NCBI GenBank assembly: GCA_030849075.1
Contig: JASAOO010003084.1
Coordinates: 1-21,121, forward strand
Length of the DNA: 21,121 bases
Direction of reading: 5' to 3'
Source: Zelonia costaricensis
Lineage: Eukaryota > Euglenozoa > Kinetoplastea > Trypanosomatida > Trypanosomatidae
Shown piece after piece: positions 1 to 9,933 of the stretch. How positions within the stretch are numbered: position 1 is the first letter of the stretch; each line of letters starts with the position of its first letter. The position numbers were made by a program, and so were the translations under genes. A model generated the notes under the pieces. The model made no database searches, was not told the origin of the DNA, and saw nothing but the letters and a program-made list of their open reading frames with translations.

Positions 1-1156
1 GTCATCACAAACAGGCAACCTCTTCCGCGGAGCTGCCGCGGGGGTTCACCTGGAAGGGAGCCAAGGGCGCGATGAGGAGCTCGAGAAGGAGTTGCACACT
101 CCGCCCAGGCAGCCCCCGACAGGGCCCTGACTCGTCAGGCAGCTGGGCGGAGCGGCAGCACGATGAATGCGCACTGGAGCAGAAAGAGGGCGTCCGCGCG
201 TCGCCGCCGCAGCCGCGCAGCGGAGAGAGAGAGCCGGAAAAGGGGGAGGGGGGTGGCGGGAGCGGGCCGAGGGCACATGCGCAGCTACGGGATAGTGCGG
301 GCGCGAGACGAGGGCAGTCATGGGCGCATGCGTCTCGAGCGACTGCCGACACAAAGGAGGGGAGGGTCAAGCGAACTAACGAAGAGCATACAAACCACAA
401 AAAGAAAAGAAGTAGTGACGCAGCGAGGAGGGTGTGTGCACATTGCGATGAAACTAGAGTGGAAAGGGGAGGGAGGAGGCCGGATGGTCTTCTCGTGGGG
501 TGTGGGTGGGCGTGTGTGTGTGTGTGGCACCTCCATTCCACGTCACAACACAGGGGCGCCGCCGATGAGGCCTCGAGACGCGCGGAGGGGCACGGTAGAA
601 CCCAAGCGGGGGAGAGAAAGAAGAGAACCCCCACCCCAATCCGAACACGCACACTGATGTGCACACAAGCAAATACGGCACACACGCAAGCACCTACATT
701 CTCACCCACGTTCACACCCACATGACCTCGCGAGCCGCCCGGTGCGCCGCTAAAGAGAAGAAGCCCCCAAAGCCCCGTGAAAGCGACGAAGAATGAAGGG
801 GGGGGGGGAGAGAGGGGACGGGTGGGGAGACTCTGTGCACGTGCGAAGATCTTTCTCTGTGTATGTGTGTGTGCGTGTGTCGATGAAGGCGACTTGCGTG
901 GGCAACGAGAATGAACGATGAGAGTTGCTGGTGAAATGTGGAGCGGCACAACTCAGCGAGCGACAAGCGCACGCACAAAACCAAGTGAGAAAAGAGGGAG
1001 ACGACGACGACGACGACGGGCAGATCAGCACTCATGGAGACAGAAGCAAACGAACCGAGATGAAGGGAGGGAGCACGGGAGGAGACACAGAGACACGATT
1101 AGGTCATCGATGTGACGGGGATGGAGCGGCCCCCCCCCGGGGGAGGGGGAGGTTCT
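1..1156. other. Intergenic / probable 3' UTR downstream of member 1
   Basis: Lies 3' of the gene ending at 1157 in the transcription direction. The + strand is purine-rich with TG/CA microsatellites (about 517-533 and 859-880) and (GAC)n near 1000-1018. Translations are low-complexity Thr-His or Pro-Ser strings with no recognisable domain, so I call no gene. An ATG on the - strand at 5-3 runs off the window and could begin another gene, but five bases are not enough to judge. Confidence 0.6.
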
Positions 1157-2119
1157 CTACTCCTCGCCGCTGCTGTTGTGCCGGCTGTGGCGGTGACGGT
1201 GGCGGTGGCGCTTCTTCTCCGAGTCGGCGTCGCCGTCTTGCTCCCGTTGCGCCGCCGCCGCGGTGTTGGGCTTGCCGGCTGCGGTGCGGCTGCCGCTGGA
1301 GTCGCCCGAGAAGGAGCGGGAGTCGCTCACGTTGTCGCTCTCGGTGTCGCTGCCCTCGCGCATGCCCCGCGAGCGATGCTGCCGCTGCGCTTGCTGCCGC
1401 TGCTCCAGCCGCTGCTCGTCCTCATCCAGCGCCTCCGTGTCGGCGTCGTCGTACGACTTCTTCTTCCTGCAGCAGCAGCAGCACACGACCACCACCACCA
1501 CGACGGCGATGACGACGACGACGAGCACGATGATGAGAATGGCCCACCACGGGAAGCCCTTCTTCTCCGCGGGGGGCTGCAGGGGCGGCGTGACGTCGTC
1601 GGGCGTGCCGTAGCTGCAGCCCACCGCCAAGGGCGTGTTGCCGTCGACATTCACGAGGCCGCCCTGGTTGGAGTCGTACACGGCGTACTTGAGCGTCAGC
1701 TGATCGCCGGCTGGGTAGCCAGGTGCCCAGAGCTGCGAGGTCACGACGGTGGGGTTGCTGTTCCACAGCCACAGCGAGCCGAGGTCGACGGTCTCGTACA
1801 TGGCCGCCACGTACACCTGCATCACCTTCGCCGCATTCATGGCGGGGTACAGCAGCACGGCGGGCTCGTCGGTGGGGCTGAAAGTGGCCGGCGCCGAGTC
1901 GGAGCGCTCTGCGGTGCACGCGGCTGTGAGCTGACTCCGCATCGAGCCCGTTGTGGGGACCACGGCGACGTTCTTCGTGACGAAGTACGTCACGGCGGCG
2001 TGCGCGGGACAGGCAGCCTGCACAAGCAGCAGCACCAGTGGTAGCACCGTCGCCAGCGCCACCGACGACCGCGGCCTGCGGGTGGGGGCGTGCCGCGTCA
2101 GGGAACCGCGCAACAGCAT
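1157..2119 (-). CDS. Type I membrane protein with two-cysteine, C-type-lectin-like ectodomain (family member 1)
   Basis: 320 residues from the first ATG (2119). The frame stays open further upstream, but only from a TTG that is unlikely to initiate in a eukaryote. Layout: basic N-terminus, hydrophobic signal peptide about residues 19-41 (probable cleavage after AHA); ectodomain about 42-188 with two cysteines (C69 in LTAACTAE, C168 in AVGCSYG), a WLWN motif (117-120) and WAPGYP (131-136); Pro-rich linker; KKGFPWW then a transmembrane helix about 192-212 with a seven-Val run; five consecutive Cys (213-217); RKKKSYDDAD stop-transfer; cytoplasmic tail about 218-320 that is Gln/Glu/Arg-rich, then Ser/Asp-rich, ending in alternating Arg-His. 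The Cys spacing and W-x-W resemble C-type-lectin-like domains; this is inference by eye. The membrane cassette is shared with the genes at 5581 and 11445, but the tail is not. It probably sits at the plasma or flagellar-pocket membrane. Ligand unknown. Confident as a gene, moderate on fold. Confidence 0.88.
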   Translation of the reverse strand: MLLRGSLTRHAPTRRPRSSVALATVLPLVLLLVQAACPAHAAVTYFVTKNVAVVPTTGSMRSQLTAACTAERSDSAPATFSPTDEPAVLLYPAMNAAKVMQVYVAAMYETVDLGSLWLWNSNPTVVTSQLWAPGYPAGDQLTLKYAVYDSNQGGLVNVDGNTPLAVGCSYGTPDDVTPPLQPPAEKKGFPWWAILIIVLVVVVIAVVVVVVVCCCCCRKKKSYDDADTEALDEDEQRLEQRQQAQRQHRSRGMREGSDTESDNVSDSRSFSGDSSGSRTAAGKPNTAAAAQREQDGDADSEKKRHRHRHRHSRHNSSGEE

Positions 2120-2134
2120 GGCGCCTGCGAAGGG

Positions 2135-2165
2135 CTTAGCGGGTGGGTGGGGAGGAGGGGGGGGG
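2135..2165 (-). promoter_or_regulatory. Candidate proximal trans-splice acceptor for the gene at 1157-2119
   Basis: On the coding strand a C-rich pyrimidine run (about 2141-2168) leads into an AG at 2136-2135, 15 nt before the ATG. This fits the kinetoplastid spliced-leader acceptor pattern but would give a very short 5' UTR. The acceptor at 2253-2254 is an alternative. Confidence 0.35.
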
Positions 2166-2252
2166 GGAGTGCGCGTGTGTGCGGGTGTGCGAGGTGAGCG
2201 AAGGGAAAGGTCGGGGAGGGGGGANGGCAATCGCAGTCCTCACGAGCGTGTG

Positions 2253-2273
2253 CTGAGCGGGGGAGGGAGAAAG
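2253..2273 (-). promoter_or_regulatory. Candidate distal trans-splice acceptor for the gene at 1157-2119
   Basis: On the coding strand a mixed C/T tract (about 2257-2273) is followed directly by an AG at 2254-2253. The resulting 5' UTR would be about 133 nt. It contains no ATG before 2119, which supports 2119 as the start codon. Confidence 0.45.
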
Positions 2274-3335
2274 GCCGGCAACAAGCAAGACGACAAGAAA
2301 GAGCGGACAGGACAGTGGTGCGGAGAAGAGGTGAGGGGTGCAGGCGGGTGCTCGTGCGGAGTGGCAGGCAGACCGTCCATGGCGTTGCTGGACGGTGCCT
2401 GAAACCCACGACACACGCGCGAGGCACGATCGACGACTTGCTACGGACTGGTGTGGGTGGAGTTGCGCTCTCCTCTCTGGCGGTTACCCGACGGCGGTGC
2501 CACGTCGCGCTGCTGCACGAACGCCTCGTCGCGCGTGCGTGCGTGTGTATGCCCCGGGGGGGGGGGGGCGTGACGTACGAGGCAAGCACGCGGGCGAGAA
2601 GAGGGGGGGGGGCAGAGGGGAGAGGTGTTCCTTGTTTGTGTTGTTGCGTTCGATGGGGTGGCCACGGATGGCTTAGGACTTCAGATGTACGACTACAGAA
2701 GCGCCTCGCTGTGGGGCGGGTGGCATGGGAGAAGGGAAGGGCGACACTGAGCGAATCGCGAACACACGCAAACACACACACACACACACACGAAGGGAAA
2801 AGCTGATGCACATACACCCAGACAAGAGGGGCGGCGAGAGGGAGAGAGAGAGAGGGGGTGGTAGGAGACGCACGCGTAGACACACACACACACACAGGCA
2901 TGGCACCGACAGAGACTGCTGCACCGTCCTTCACGAAGGTGGTGCGCGCGTAGTCCGGCCCCCCTCCTCTCTCTCACCCCCGTGTTGGCGCACGGAGGAG
3001 GAGAAAGAGGGAAGGTGAAGGAAGACAACGAAGACATGAAGGCGACGGCGTCGGCCTCCGACTGGAAGCGGGGGCGAGAGGAGGCGACAACAACGAAAAA
3101 GACTAACCACGGGGGCAACAACGACGGAGAAGGAGTGGGGATGAGAGAACCCGTGCGGTTTCTACGCCACAGAGCTCTGTGGCGCGTGAGCACGGACACG
3201 AACCGTTCTGCGAGTTGTTCGTTTCGCTTCGTGGAAGCGAGAGCTGTGGGGAGGTGGTGTGGAGAAGATTGGATGGAGAAGGGGGAAGGGTAGGGGGGGC
3301 GGTGGTGGTGGTGGAAGACGACGGCCACAGGCGTG

Positions 3336-3367
3336 TGTGTGCGTGTGCGTGTGCGTGTGCGTGTGCG
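3336..3367. repeat. GTGTGC hexanucleotide tandem repeat
   Basis: About five uninterrupted GTGTGC units on the + strand, flanked by a GGT-repeat tract on the left. A microsatellite in a non-coding region; no function is indicated. Confidence 0.85.
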
Positions 3368-5580
3368 AGCGGACCTTGTCGTGGAAGGACAACCATAACA
3401 CCCACCACATCGTCGAAACGGCAGCACACCGCCGTGAGCCCGCTGGCACACACACACACACCAGGGCGACCCGCAAGACTTGGGGAGACGTCACGAGAAC
3501 GTGGACACAATGCTAGACAAAGAAAAAAACACACACAAACAATCAAACTGCGGCGTTGGTGGTGCGCACATGGCAAAAAGCGGGAATGGTGAAGAGCGAG
3601 AAGGAAGATTCACAGGCTGATGGGGGGTGGGGCGGTGGGGTGGTGAAGAGGACCGAAACCAAACGACAAAACCCCCCTCAAAATGGCGCTTGCGTGCGCC
3701 TCGTCGACGTGCGCGTTGTGTTGGCGCGATGATGTCCACGCGTCTAGGACTCTCGGGGGCTTCTACAGCTGCACATGTGTGTGTGTGGGAGAGTGTGTGA
3801 GAGTAGACGTCGGTTGGGGAAAAGCAAACGTGGACTCTCCCTTGCTGCCGCACGTGCGGCGTCGACAGATGTGTGCCAACATTCCTGCGCGCGCGTGTAC
3901 ACAGATCAACACACACCACGAGTGGGAGGGCGGGGACGGAGGAGGAGGGAAGTGTTCCTCATTGCGTAGGCGAATGCAGCGGCAGGCAGATACACGAAGC
4001 GAAGCGCGGAGAAGAGTCGGAGGGGCAAGAGAAGAAAAACAAAAAACGGTGCACGCGCACACACACGTCAGAAGCGATGCAGAGCACGCGCAAGCCACCA
4101 AACAAAAAACAGAAACAAAACGGAAAAGGGATGTTGACCAAACGCGCACAAAAACACGCATGTGCACATACACACCCAGGGAGAGGGACGGACCAGTTGG
4201 GGGGCAGGCGAGCGAGCCACGAGGAGGAGGAGGAGGGAGAAACCACTCTCTCACACACACACAACCACAGATACACACACACACACATGACACAAAACAA
4301 AAAGAAGACGGGACACACAAAGGGGAGTGCACGCGAGTGGCAAACGGAATCCAGAGAGGAGCACACATCCGAAAAAAGAGAGGAGGAAGAAAAAGAGCAG
4401 GGCAAAGCGCACAGGAGAAGGGAGAGGAGAAGACATGACACACATACTTGGCATACACACACACACCCACACACACAGACAGAGGAATAAACAAAGGAAA
4501 ACAAGAGAGGAAGAAGAGGATGAGTGACGCTTGCCGGCATTGTGTCTCTTGCGCACCCCGCCGCCGCTTCCCCAACGAAACTGGACTGGTGCGGCGGAGA
4601 AACGAAGAAGGAGAGGACTGGAGGAAAAGGGGTGGGGGGGGGAAGGGAGGCGGACGACACGCGCCTGCTTCACGAGGTAACCCTCCCTTCTCTCTCCACG
4701 CGCCCCACGCTCCCTGCTCCCGTTGACACCGACGGGGAAACACAAACACACCGGAGGGAGGAGAGGGAGAGGAGGGGGACTGTCGGCAGTGTGTGCACTT
4801 GTGCGAGCAAGAGCGTCCCAGTCGAGACTACCGACTCCATTGCAGAGTCGGCACACGTGCCACCCACCCTCCTCCTCTTCCTCCCTCCTATCCTCCTTTC
4901 ATACGCCGCTGCTCATCTCCCCTACTGCTCCTCGGACGATGTTAGCGGTGCACGTAGTGCAACAGCCACTTTGCAGCAAGCGACGCTCACTCGCGCGGGT
5001 CTGCGTGCGTCTCTGTGTGTGTGTGTGCGTCTGTGTTTCCTGCGACGGCGGCGAACTCACGTGCCACGAAAACAGAGAGCAAGCGAAGGAAGGCAAACGC
5101 ACATAATAATAAAAAAGGAAGTAACACAAACCAACATCAAGACAAACACAAGCGGCAATTTCCCGTCGAGGAATGGAAGGCGTGCCAGCCCTCGCGTCCT
5201 TGCGCGCACCCGGGGCGGGGTGGTGGGCGAGAGGGAAGCGGGGGACAGAGAGACAGAGCGATGGCATGGCGGTGATGCAGGTGTGGTTGAGAGCGAGAAG
5301 GGAGGGAGTTTTTTTTTTGGGGGGGACGCTCCGAGCAGCTCCCGCATGTGGCGCTCACGCCGCCACACGGTTATACGCATCGTGGATGTGCACAGACGAT
5401 CAAGATAGGAAAACAACGTCCAACACAAAACAAAAAAACTCAAAGAACGGCGATGGCGTGGCGTGCCGGGGGGGAGGGAGGGGGGATCGGGAAGTAGGCG
5501 CACGGATGGTGCAGATCAGCGTTCGTCGCCGATCCACGCAAACCGCTGCCCTTCTCCAACGCCGCGTGCACGTTGTGTGC

Positions 5581-6462
5581 TCAGTGCCGCTCATCATGTG
5601 GGTCCGCGCAGCTGCCTACCCCGGCATCTGAAAAGACGCCTCCGGGAGACGATGCCGTGGAGCTCTGCGACGTGGCACCCGACTGGCTTGTGCCGCGACT
5701 GCTGCTCGCCAGCGAGCTGCCCCCGCTCTCGCTTTCCGAAAAGGAGGTGCCCCGCGAGGTGGAGAAGGAAGACGAGCCATCCGTTTTGGTGGCGCGGCTC
5801 GTGCTGCCCGACACGAAGGAGCCGCTGCGCGAGGTGAAGGCGCTGCTGTCCTCGTCGTCGGCGTCGTCGTACGACTTCTTCTTCTTACAGCAGCACCAGA
5901 CGACGACGACGACGACGGCGATGACGACGACGGCGAGCACGATGATGAGAATGGCCCACCACGGGAAGCCCTTCGATGGCACCTTTGAGAATGTCAGGCT
6001 GTCACACAGGACGGGGTAGCCGCCGTACCGCGTCGTTGTGATGAGACCCTCGCGCGAGGCGTCGAAGGCGGCGTAGCGGTAGTTGGTCTTCTCGCGGTCA
6101 AGCTCACCCGCGAGGAACTGCGACGAGTTCACGGTGATGATCACGGTGGTGCCGTCCTCTGTCACCTCCCACACCCAGGCCCCACCGTCGGAGAGGTAGG
6201 CGGAGACGAAGGCGGTCGTCGTCGTCTGGCTATTCATGTACGCCACAGCGGAGCTGGCAATGGACGCGTCGTACATGGAAAGCGGAAGCCCATCCGCGTG
6301 CTGCGCCGCGCACGCCTGCTTCAGCTGCGAGAAGTTGGCAAGGGGGGTGTACGCGGTGGTCGGGGCGAGGTACATCACGGCGCGCGCGACGCGTGCGCTC
6401 AGGCAGACGACGGCGAGCAGCAACAGCACCGCCATGCGAGGCGAAAGCGCAGAGACACACAT
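5581..6462 (-). CDS. Type I membrane protein with two-cysteine, C-type-lectin-like ectodomain (family member 2)
   Basis: 293 residues from the first ATG (6462); an in-frame ATG at 6435 would give 284 residues with an equally good signal peptide. Layout: signal peptide about 1-28 (MAVLLLLAVVCL core, cleavage near ARA); ectodomain about 29-163 with two cysteines (C51 in KQACAAQ, C153 in PVLCDS), W-V-W at 96-98, and potential N-glycosylation at N43 (NFS) and N112 (NSS); KGFPWW followed by a transmembrane helix about 169-188; CCC then KKKKSYDDADDEDSS; Ser/Thr-rich cytoplasmic tail with repeated SR, SG and TS pairs. This is the shortest ectodomain of the three paralogues. The membrane cassette plus the first ~30 tail residues are almost identical to the gene at 11445, at DNA level too, whereas the ectodomains are barely alignable. 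A lectin-like fold is inferred from the Cys/Trp pattern. Ligand and biological role unknown. Confidence 0.87.
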   Translation of the reverse strand: MCVSALSPRMAVLLLLAVVCLSARVARAVMYLAPTTAYTPLANFSQLKQACAAQHADGLPLSMYDASIASSAVAYMNSQTTTTAFVSAYLSDGGAWVWEVTEDGTTVIITVNSSQFLAGELDREKTNYRYAAFDASREGLITTTRYGGYPVLCDSLTFSKVPSKGFPWWAILIIVLAVVVIAVVVVVVWCCCKKKKSYDDADDEDSSAFTSRSGSFVSGSTSRATKTDGSSSFSTSRGTSFSESESGGSSLASSSRGTSQSGATSQSSTASSPGGVFSDAGVGSCADPHDERH

Positions 6463-6468
6463 TGTCGT

Positions 6469-6482
6469 CTTAGAAAAAAAAA
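6469..6482 (-). promoter_or_regulatory. Candidate proximal trans-splice acceptor for the gene at 5581-6462
   Basis: A T-rich tract (TTCTTTTTTTTTCT on the coding strand, about 6471-6484) ends in an AG at 6470-6469. That is only 6 nt before the ATG at 6462. If used, the in-frame ATG at 6435 may be the working start. Confidence 0.4.
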
Positions 6483-6487
6483 GAAGG

Positions 6488-6535
6488 CTTCAAGGGGTCC
6501 GGGGGACGAGGGGAGGGGGAAGGAAGGTGAAGAAA
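6488..6535 (-). promoter_or_regulatory. Candidate distal trans-splice acceptor for the gene at 5581-6462
   Basis: A long C/T tract (about 6495-6535 on the coding strand) is followed by an AG at 6489-6488. This would give a 25-nt 5' UTR, enough for initiation at 6462. Confidence 0.4.
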
Positions 6536-7830
6536 GTCACAGCGGGTGCTACAGGCAGTGCGCGATGTTGACGTCGGCGTGGAGGGTGTTGGGGGACACG
6601 AGAGCCAGGTAGAGACACGTCAGCACTGCGACTGGGTAGGGTGGGGTGGGGCGAAGAGGGAGCCTACAGACAGGCACAGAGACAGAGGGAGGGAGAGAGA
6701 GAGAACCTGAGAATAGAACAGAGTGCACACACACACACACGCACGCACGCACACGCTATAGAAGCCAAGAACAAATACAAGAGGTGATGCAGCGCCACGG
6801 GGGAGAGAAAGAGAAGTTTCGTGCTTCTTGTGTCGACACAAGGCGGGAGTTACGGGGGGTGGAGTGGGGTCGAACGAATGAGGGAGAGGAGGGGAAATGG
6901 AGGAAAGACAGCCGAGAGAAGGGAAGGAGGGGGCGCCACTTAGGGGGTGGGTGTGGGGCGAGGTGGGGGGGGGGGCGGGAGGACTGAGGGGAGGGCGTGC
7001 TTGTTGGTTCCTTGTTGTGTGTTGGGGGTTCTCCAGGCGCTTACTGCTGTGACGGCGGCGAATAGATGTAGATGTATGAAGCAGACGTGTTTGTGTGTGT
7101 GTGTGCCCAGTGCGTCCGCCAGCGGCGCGTTCGACCCAGAAGTCGCGTCGTGGAGAGGGCGGAGAGAGGAAGCGGGTGGTGGGGCAAAGGGGAGCTGATG
7201 CGATGCACGCAGGGGTGAAGGGGGGCGGGGACGTCTGGAAGCCACACGGCAGTAGCGGAGAGCCGCGTTGGGTACCGACGGTGCCGCCGCCCCCTCTCTT
7301 GGGTTTCTAGGAGTTGGCGAGGGGGCGGGGGTGGGTGGCGGGAGGGGAAAAGGGGGGTCGCCAACCCTTCCCTTGGAGGCGCTGACACGGACGTGCTTCT
7401 CCTTGCGGCTGCCGACAAGCTTCACCGTTGCGTTCCTGGCGTCTCCACTGCACACTCACGTCAGTGTTTCCCATGAGACGGCGGCGCGGGCGCACGCGGA
7501 CTTCGCCGCGTGTCGTGCTTGCTTTGCCCATCGGACAGATGCGCGTTGGTGTGCGTGCGTTGTGGTGCAGAGAGAATGGAAGAGGGGGTCGCTGACAGCG
7601 GGCCGCAGTGGTCGTTCTACAGGGACAGGAAGACACGAGGGGAGGGGGGTTGGGGGGGGGCGGGTTTACCGGAGGAGGCGGGCCGCACACCCACTCCCTT
7701 CTCCACACCCTCCGCGTCCTTCTGCGACGATGGACGAGGGAGGAGAGGGGTGAGGAGGGGGGGGGGGAGAAGGGCGTGGGGCGGCGGAAGGATCCAGTGA
7801 TGAAGTCACAAGAGAGAAACAAATACAATC

Positions 7831-7869
7831 AAGAGCGCATCCGGCAAGAGCGCATCCGGCAAGAGCGCA
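7831..7869. repeat. 15-bp tandem repeat, 2.6 copies
   Basis: The unit AAGAGCGCATCCGGC occurs twice head to tail (7831-7845 and 7846-7860), followed by a partial third unit AAGAGCGCA (7861-7869). Non-coding context; no function is evident. Confidence 0.9.
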
Positions 7870-8956
7870 ACAAGGGCAGCAAACTCATCAGCCAAGCAGC
7901 AGCAACAAGATGGGTCGGGCAGCGAGGAGGAGGAGGAAAGTGTAGAGAGGCGTGGTGACGGTGTGTGAAGGGCGGCAGAGCACAGGAGGGACTGCGATTG
8001 GGAAGCAGAAAGCGGAACACATGCCTCTGTGCGAGAAAGGGGCGGGGTAGGGGACCAGTAGTGGCACACTTGCAGTGTGGAAAGCGGCTCCTGCCTCACG
8101 TCGTCACACGCACCTCCTCCAGCGCGACGCTTCGCCGTCAGGGAGACACACACACACGGGAAGGCGGGAGAACAGCCACACACACACACACACCCAAGAC
8201 AAAAATGTGCCTGTGTGTGTGTGTGTGTGTCGGCATGGAATGCCTTACAGGTAAGCGAAGCACTCCCATGAAGAGTCAAGTGATAACAGAAAACAAGGCA
8301 GAGCGAAGAAAAAGCGCAACGTGTGTAAGCTTGTCAGGGCTCTGCTAAACACACAGACACATATCAACACATCCACACACACAAACACAAACACACAAAC
8401 CAGCTCCGAGAAAAAAAAAACCAGAACTGCACACATGCATAGGCACCACACACGCGCAAACAGACGCACACACACACACACAAAAAGAAAACAAACAAAT
8501 AGCCTTGACGGAACTATGAGAAGGTGCATGCCTGCTTCGCATCGATGGGGGGCTGATGATGGTGGTAGTGTGTGCGTGTGCATGGAGATGTGGTGTTGAT
8601 GTGTGTGCGTGTGGCGGTGTCATCCGACAGGGCTCTCTCTCACGCACGCACACACACACACACATATACATGTACACGCGTACATGTGCGATTAGCAGCC
8701 TTTGGAAGTGGCATCGGTGTGCGTGTGTGTGTGCAGAGAATGGAAGGAGTGTTAAAGGCAAAAATCAAAGACTGTGTGGTAGGCTTGAAGGGGTGGGGGG
8801 GCGGCAGAGGGCGGTGGGTGACTGGAGGGATGGCGGTGCGGCGACGGGAAGCCAGGGCCGCGCTCCGCACACGTTGACAAGTAATACGCACATACGGAGA
8901 AAGAGAAGAAAAAAGGAAGAAGCCAAAAAAACCACCAAAAGAAAACCTGACGGCGA

Positions 8957-9291
8957 GGGGGAGAGACGGGTGCTCGTGCAGCGAGAAGTGTGCTCACACA
9001 CACACACACATGCGCCGCGACAGATCCAAACCAAGACACGGTCAAGCGCAGTTCGAGGAGATCGACAACAGAACAAAATGCCGCAACTCACAACAAACAT
9101 ACCCACGCAAACGAACGCCACCAGCAGCGGCGAAGGACGAGGCGAGTGGGGGGACGGCGGCGGCGGCACTTGAAAGGAGCGGGAGAATGGGGAAGGGGGA
9201 AACGAGCCGCAACAGCAGCAGCAGCAGCAGCAGCCGAAGTTCATGGACGAGAGGACACACACACACACACAACCGGGGGCGGCGCCATCGA
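8957..9291. repeat. Direct duplication, copy 1 (~335 bp)
   Basis: Matches 9617-9933 almost base for base, beginning at GGGGAGAGACGGGTGCTC and ending in GGCGGCGCCATCGA. Most differences are repeat-length changes: two nt more in the CA run near 9000, seven rather than five CAG units near 9214-9234, and a longer CA run near 9254-9270. There are also a few substitutions. Just upstream, a 30-nt segment (about 8932-8960, ACCAAAAGAAAACCTGACGG) reappears at about 9307-9334, so the original unit probably began near 8925. Confidence 0.88.
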
Positions 9292-9334
9292 NGAAGCCAA
9301 AAACCCACCAAAAGAAAACCCGACAGCGAGGGCG

Positions 9335-9616
9335 CGCCTGCGTTCACCCACATTCGCACCTTACCGCCGCCCCGAACACGTTCTTCATTCCGAGGGGTGG
9401 GGTGGGTGGGGGGGGGCCCACAACTTCGCCCAACCAGTTCGAGTGCGCTCCTGCCCACCAATCTCACTCCTGCTGCATCCCGCCGCCTTGTCCCACTCTG
9501 CAGCCTCCCCTCACCCACGGCGGTGTGCCGCAGCCCCGTCGCGCAGCGATCGGCTGCTGCTGTCGCGAAGGAGGCGATCCTCGTGCGCAGAGGAGGGAGG
9601 AGGAGGAGGGGGTAAA
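9335..9616. other. ~280-bp unique segment interrupting the duplicated array
   Basis: Lies between the short repeated lead-in (9295-9334) and copy 2 (from 9617). In copy 1 the corresponding sequences are directly joined, so this looks like an insertion into copy 2, or a deletion from copy 1. It is pyrimidine-rich on + (long CCGCC, CACC and CTCC strings), unlike the purine-rich flanks. No target-site duplication, terminal repeat or poly(A) tail is obvious to me. Confidence 0.55.
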
Positions 9617-9933
9617 GGGGAGAGACGGGTGCTCATGCAGCGAGAAGTGTGCTCACACACACACACATGCGCCGCGACAAATCCAAACCAAGACACGGTC
9701 AAGCGCAGTTCGAGGAGATCGACAACAGAACGAAATGCCGCAACTCACAACAAACATACACACGCAACCGAACGCCACCAGCAGCGGCGAAGGACGAGGC
9801 GAGTGGGGGGACGGCGGCGGCGGCACTTGAAAGGAGCGGGAGAATGGGGAAGGGGGAAACGAGCCGCAACAGCAGCAGCAGCAGCCGAAGTTCATGGACG
9901 AGAGGACACACACACACGGGGGCGGCGCCATCG
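9617..9933. repeat. Direct duplication, copy 2 (~317 bp)
   Basis: Second copy of the 8957-9291 sequence, offset by 659 bp at its start. It carries shorter CA and CAG (five unit) tracts than copy 1 and scattered substitutions such as A for G in GTGCTC(A/G)TGCAG. The match ends after GGCGGCGCCATCGA, beyond which the sequence is unrelated to that following copy 1. Confidence 0.88.

Larger units (their letters stand above)
2120..5580. other. 3.4-kb intergenic region / UTRs between members 2 and 1
   Basis: Contains the 5' UTR of the gene at 1157-2119 (right next to 2120) and, towards 5580, the long 3' UTR of the gene at 5581-6462. It is dominated by purine-rich + strand sequence (pyrimidine-rich on the transcribed-sense strand), (CA)n and (GT)n runs, GA runs (about 2836-2858) and a hexamer repeat near 3336-3367. 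Open frames here encode only Cys-Val, Thr-His or Ser-Pro strings, the usual products of microsatellites. I found no further copy of the KGFPWW membrane cassette. Confidence 0.6.

Noticed and set aside
5..949. 314-codon - strand frame at the left edge
   Set aside because: Low-complexity Ser/Pro/His/Cys translation of microsatellite DNA with no domain. It is more likely the 3' UTR of the gene at 1157.
2120..2230. N-terminal extension of member 1 by 37 codons across the N at 2225
   Set aside because: It would start at TTG, and its Pro-rich content reflects the pyrimidine tract before the ATG at 2119.
2760..2920. CA-repeat clusters as a possible CRISPR-like or satellite array
   Set aside because: Simple dinucleotide microsatellites without a repeat/spacer structure, typical of trypanosomatid intergenic DNA.
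3763..4749. 328-codon - strand frame with hydrophobic Cys/Val/Phe strings
   Set aside because: The hydrophobic runs are translations of TG/TC microsatellites and pyrimidine tracts. There are no motifs and no consistent codon pattern.
9436..9450. GTTCGAG resembling a tRNA B box (also at about 9045 and 9705)
   Set aside because: No matching A box, acceptor stem or cloverleaf can be drawn around it. The motif alone is too short.
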